Shown here: positions 61,374-64,000 of the stretch, in pieces
Position numbering within the stretch: the first letter of the stretch is position 1
Layout of the letters: every line of letters begins with the position of its first letter
From: CAZMZW01 sp963802275
GTDB lineage: Bacteria > Chloroflexota > Anaerolineae > Anaerolineales > Anaerolineaceae
Direction of reading: 5' to 3'
DNA length: 64,000 nt
Assembly: GCA_963802275.1 (NCBI GenBank)
Contig: CAWDIB010000004.1
Location: 1,240,001 to 1,304,000 of the forward strand
Program-made: the position numbers and the translations under genes
Notes under the pieces: generated by a model
Databases searched by the model: none
Told to the model about the DNA's origin: nothing
Seen by the model: the letters and a program-made list of their open reading frames with translations, nothing else

Positions 61374-63041
61374 TCAGAATCCTTTATCCATTTCTTTCAA
61401 TGGGTCGGTCGAGCGGATGATGAGGGTCGGGCCGGCAGCGGTCCAGTCCTGGTCTTCGAGGGCTGCCACCAGGGCAGCGGAAATGACCAGGTCATCGTGT
61501 ACCAGGTTGCCGTCCGATGGGTCGCGGGTGCCATCCGGCACACCCCAGCGGACCGTCTTTTGCGGTCCGATCAGGATCTCGAATTCGCAGAAGCTTATTT
61601 GTCTCCAGAATTCTTTCTGGGTTGGATTAACATACTGGGGCGCCATGCCCTGCACCTGGGCGGCTTGAGGCCGCCCGGTGCGGGTATCTCCGCTCTCCGC
61701 TCCTGCGGAGAGCTGCGAAAATTCTGCCTGTTCACGGGCGGCGGGGACGCCGCCCGGGTCAAGGGGGGCATGGTCCTTGAACCTGCCGGAATCGATCAGG
61801 CCGAGCCAGTCCCACAGCAGATCGGATTTTGATTTGGAAGAGAACATGAAGGGGATCACCCGCTCACCAAAGGCGGCGATGAGGAAGCTGGTCAAGCCGG
61901 CACCCACACCGGTGCAGTCCACCACCAGGAAGCGGATCTGGAAGAGGTCTGCCAGGGCTTTGATCTTGCCGTACAGCTCAGCGTGTTTGACGTCCACCCA
62001 TTCATGCCGGCCGACCACTTTATAAGTCGGCTTGTTGATCAGCGGGTCGTCCACTGTCGAGAGATCCACCTCGAAGATGGTCAGGGCGGTGCTGTCGCGT
62101 TTGGCATTGGCGAGCTGTTCCACGGTTTCGCCGTCCTCGATGTCGGGGGTGACGGTTTCGTCTGCGCCGGCGACGTCAAGGGTCATGGCATAGATCTTCT
62201 CCGGCTCAGGCGCGGCTTGCGGTGCGTGCGCTCCGCGCATGAGCGCCTGGCGTTCGGGTGGGAATAAGCCGCCTTCTGCGTCTATTTCCTCGCTGAAGTA
62301 CTGGGTCTTTACCATCGGGTGATTCCTGCCCAGGCGTTGGACCTGTTCTTCAACAAATTTTCCGTAGGCTTCCACTTCCATGGCCACTTCATCCGCCGTT
62401 AAAACAAAAGTGCGCCGGAGACCGTCCTTCTTCTCCAGCTCTTTGGCCAGGCGTAATTCCCTGGATAAAAGCGTGCGGGACGTCCAGGCAGTACCCCAAA
62501 ATACCCTGGTAGCATTGCGGGCGGCAGCCATGGGAGCGATCTCCTTGTCGTATTTGCTGGCCAGCACGTCCTGGGCTTCGTCCACTTCCAGGAGAAGGGA
62601 GGCGGTCGCGCCGACTATGTTTGAGCGGGGCTGTCCGGAGAAAAAGGATATCCTGGCTCGAAAGAACTTGTAGATGTACCCGGATTCCTTTTCCCATCCA
62701 AGCCGGCTGATGGCGTTGGTCTGGAGAACTCTTTCCAGCCGGCTCATGGCGTTGAGGGTTTGGGGTTTCCAGGTGGGGCTGACCTTGACCATGTCGCCGC
62801 AGTCGGTCAGTCCGAAGAGGGCCAGCAGGTAGGCTTCGATCTGTGCCTGCAGCTCGTTCTTTCCGGACTGACGGGGAAACATGATCACGATCGAGCGGCC
62901 GTCCTGCTTGATGATCGAGTCCAGGATGGCCAGCAGCGGGCCGCGCTGGTATTCGCGCAGGGTCAGCTTTGAGCCGTTGCGTATAAATATCTCGTGGTTT
63001 TTGAGAGCTTTCTCTACGTCCAGCTGTAGGTTGTCTGTCAT
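61374..63041 (-). CDS. Terminase large subunit
   Basis: A 555-residue DNA-packaging motor. The ATPase domain has a Walker A variant 'FPRQSGKN' (55-62) and Walker B 'LLLEVDEAQDV' (Asp154, Glu155). The C-terminal nuclease domain has Asp289 ('LDVAG') and Asp375 ('VVDCTGVG'). Residues about 426-468 are an extra Ala/Gly/Gln-rich segment ('LDPGGVPAAREQAEF...') encoded by a GC-rich hairpin cluster that interrupts 'DSGRFKDH...QYVNPTQKEF' without breaking the frame. It starts 15 bases after the coiled-coil gene. Confidence 0.92.
   Translation of the reverse strand: MTDNLQLDVEKALKNHEIFIRNGSKLTLREYQRGPLLAILDSIIKQDGRSIVIMFPRQSGKNELQAQIEAYLLALFGLTDCGDMVKVSPTWKPQTLNAMSRLERVLQTNAISRLGWEKESGYIYKFFRARISFFSGQPRSNIVGATASLLLEVDEAQDVLASKYDKEIAPMAAARNATRVFWGTAWTSRTLLSRELRLAKELEKKDGLRRTFVLTADEVAMEVEAYGKFVEEQVQRLGRNHPMVKTQYFSEEIDAEGGLFPPERQALMRGAHAPQAAPEPEKIYAMTLDVAGADETVTPDIEDGETVEQLANAKRDSTALTIFEVDLSTVDDPLINKPTYKVVGRHEWVDVKHAELYGKIKALADLFQIRFLVVDCTGVGAGLTSFLIAAFGERVIPFMFSSKSKSDLLWDWLGLIDSGRFKDHAPLDPGGVPAAREQAEFSQLSAGAESGDTRTGRPQAAQVQGMAPQYVNPTQKEFWRQISFCEFEILIGPQKTVRWGVPDGTRDPSDGNLVHDDLVISAALVAALEDQDWTAAGPTLIIRSTDPLKEMDKGF
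61656..61756. repeat. Cluster of three GC-rich hairpins inside the terminase gene
   Basis: GGGCGGC / GCCGCCC around a TTGAG loop (61658-61676), CTCTCCGC / GCGGAGAG around TCCT (61693-61712) and CGGGCGGCG / CGCCGCCCG around GGGA (61735-61756). It contributes a whole number of codons, so the terminase frame is kept. The architecture matches the cluster at 51720-51784 and the last core matches 53116 and 56386. Confidence 0.9.
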
Positions 63042-63056
63042 TCATAAAGGGGTAGG

Positions 63057-63365
63057 TCATCTTTGGCCACCGAGCCATGCAGCAATAGCTGAAGCGATCA
63101 AAGTTAAAGCGGCCTGGCCGGCAGTGGCGATGGTTTGGTAGGTCTTTTGGGTGGTCACGGTATCGTCCATTGACCTGAGCCTGGTTTCATGGTCCTGCAG
63201 GTCCTTCTTCAGTTCGGCGATCTCCGAGCGGGTGAAGTCCAATTTCTCTTTGTCGAGGTCCTGGTAGTGCTGTAAAGATACTTCCAGTCTCTTTAAACGT
63301 GCGTCGATATTGTCTCTTAGCCGGTTGAGCTGTTCCGCAATCAATTGAACCTGTGTGTCGTCCAT
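63057..63365 (-). CDS. Coiled-coil/TM small phage protein (XhlA-like)
   Basis: A 102-residue protein. Residues 5-70 are a charged coiled coil ('LNRLRDNIDARLKRLEVSLQHYQDLDKEKLDFTRSEIAELKKDLQDHETRL') and 80-98 a single hydrophobic helix ('IATAGQAALTLIASAIAAWLGG'). This layout is that of XhlA/hemolysin-like or holin-accessory proteins. It sits between the two terminase genes, which is not the usual lysis position, so the role is tentative. Confidence 0.6.
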   Translation of the reverse strand: MDDTQVQLIAEQLNRLRDNIDARLKRLEVSLQHYQDLDKEKLDFTRSEIAELKKDLQDHETRLRSMDDTVTTQKTYQTIATAGQAALTLIASAIAAWLGGQR

Positions 63366-63427
63366 AGAATCCCATTTTGAATAAGGTGATTATTAGAGCG
63401 CCTTTGAGCAAGCGCGGGTCCACCTGG

Positions 63428-63820
63428 TCAAGGTCTCTCATTGAGTTTCCATTCCGTGGTGACGTTGGTCAGGGCGGCCTTCAGTGTAGCCAGGGCGTCG
63501 GTGGCGGTGCGGCCGATGAGGTGCTGGGTGCGCAGCATGCCGGCCATGCGGGTGCAGGCTTTACCCAGGGTCTCGATGCCGGCGGTCCAGGTTTCGAGGG
63601 TGCAATCTTCGGCGTTGGTCAGTTCAAACACCCTGCGGATGATCACGCGCAGCATGGCGATCTCGTCTTCGAGGTTGCCGGACAGCAGCAGGTCAAGGTC
63701 ATCCAGCTCCTGGGGTCTGAACTTACGGGAATAGAATCCGTGCTTGACGGCATTGGTGTTGCCTGGTTGAGCTCCGCGGGGGCGCTTGGTTTTAAGGAAA
63801 TTTTTCTTTTCTTGTTTCAA
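63428..63820 (-). CDS. Putative terminase small subunit
   Basis: A 130-residue protein. The N-terminal 'RPRGAQPGNTNAVKHGFYSR' is the motif often seen at the start of phage small terminases and related DNA-recognition proteins; the remainder is helical. It lies upstream of the large terminase with only the coiled-coil gene between, the normal place for TerS. The assignment is by motif and position. Confidence 0.65.
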   Translation of the reverse strand: MKQEKKNFLKTKRPRGAQPGNTNAVKHGFYSRKFRPQELDDLDLLLSGNLEDEIAMLRVIIRRVFELTNAEDCTLETWTAGIETLGKACTRMAGMLRTQHLIGRTATDALATLKAALTNVTTEWKLNERP

Positions 63821-63963
63821 GGCAGTCTATGTGAACAGGATATGGCGATTCATTTCAAACATGCTCTTCAGCCAGCCTGTGAGGGATGAGGGTACGGCAT
63901 CTGACCTCGCTTTGATGGGGAGGAGTTGAACCGTGTTTGGTATTGCCTTCACCCCTCAACAGC

Positions 63964-63985
63964 GATCGGCTGCTTTCAGCCGATC
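63964..63985. terminator. Hairpin near the right window edge
   Basis: A 9-bp perfect stem (GATCGGCTG / CAGCCGATC) with a CTTT loop and a short T run on the plus strand. It could end a plus-strand transcript entering from the right or lie in the leader of the phage operon. Confidence 0.4.
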
Positions 63986-64000
63986 TTTGTGGATGGGGAA

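Larger units (their letters stand above)
50045..64000 (-). mobile_element. Prophage (partial): packaging, head, lysis and appendage genes
   Basis: All genes lie on the minus strand and cover terminases, portal, methylase, protease-capsid fusion, head protein, holin, connector, MuF-like protein, tail/appendage and endolysin. No integrase, repressor, tail tube, sheath or tape measure is visible, and the element continues past the right edge. The left end abuts a DUF3048 gene within 10 bases. Base composition is more GC-rich and hairpin-rich than the flank. Seven-odd genes on the left side contain single-base frame shifts. Confidence 0.85.

Noticed and set aside
1..64000. CRISPR arrays, tRNA and rRNA genes
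   Set aside because: No regular repeat-spacer pattern, no cloverleaf with a GTTCGA-type T-arm and no rRNA-like stretches were found by eye.

Overview
The window looks like roughly 50 kb of chromosome from a Chloroflexota bacterium, probably class Anaerolineae, followed by about 14 kb of prophage that runs off the right edge. The assignment is inferred from the gene mix: a bacterial Elp3, an archaeal-type AspRS without the bacterial insertion, an MgtE-N/CBS protein without a membrane channel, a split (small-subunit) methylmalonyl-CoA mutase with MeaB, an alpha-glucan phosphorylase, DUF3048 and propeller lipoproteins, and many lipoprotein signals. No rRNA, tRNA or CRISPR array was seen.

Chromosome, left to right. 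1-4.9 kb: a minus-strand run maf, a lipoprotein class B penicillin-binding protein, rsgA and a truncated peptide-type solute-binding lipoprotein. 5-9 kb: an acetyltransferase, an M20 peptidase, a DAK2-like glycine-rich protein and a methyltransferase. 9.1-16 kb: elp3, the main sigma factor, DUF177, rdgB, rarA and a frameshifted MgtE-N/CBS protein. 16-24 kb: GH1 glycosidase, MATE exporter, mutM, the aspS-GNAT-prs operon, and meaB with the B12-binding mutase subunit. 24-31 kb: glgP, a DUF2179 membrane protein, an ABC exporter, enolase and a NagB-like isomerase. 31.5-40.5 kb: a broken ycaQ-type gene, then a plus-strand run of C39 peptidase, sbcD, sbcC, two glycosyltransferases and a small ORF. 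40.5-50 kb: HAD and histidine phosphatases, a strong promoter driving pruA plus a two-subunit CoA transferase (amino-acid fermentation), UbiA, a cysteine-cluster protein and three surface lipoproteins.

Prophage, 50.0-64.0 kb, all on the minus strand. Reading from the right: small terminase, a coiled-coil/TM protein, large terminase, a small ORF, GH25 endolysin, portal, DNA methylase, a prohead protease fused to the major capsid protein, a head protein, a second GH25-like protein lacking catalytic acids, holin, head-tail connector, MuF-like protein, an unknown structural protein, a tail/appendage protein and a 92-residue protein. No tail tube, sheath or tape-measure gene is visible, so a short-tailed particle is suggested.

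The most unusual features are three: (1) the single-chain protease-capsid fusion; (2) GC-rich hairpin clusters scattered through the prophage, some inserted in frame inside the large terminase and the capsid fusion; (3) about ten apparent one-base insertions packed into 50.3-57.5 kb, nearly all of the same sign, which could be assembly error or prophage decay. On the chromosome, several single genes carry a TATAAT box only 6-9 bases before the ATG and no ribosome binding site, suggesting leaderless transcripts.
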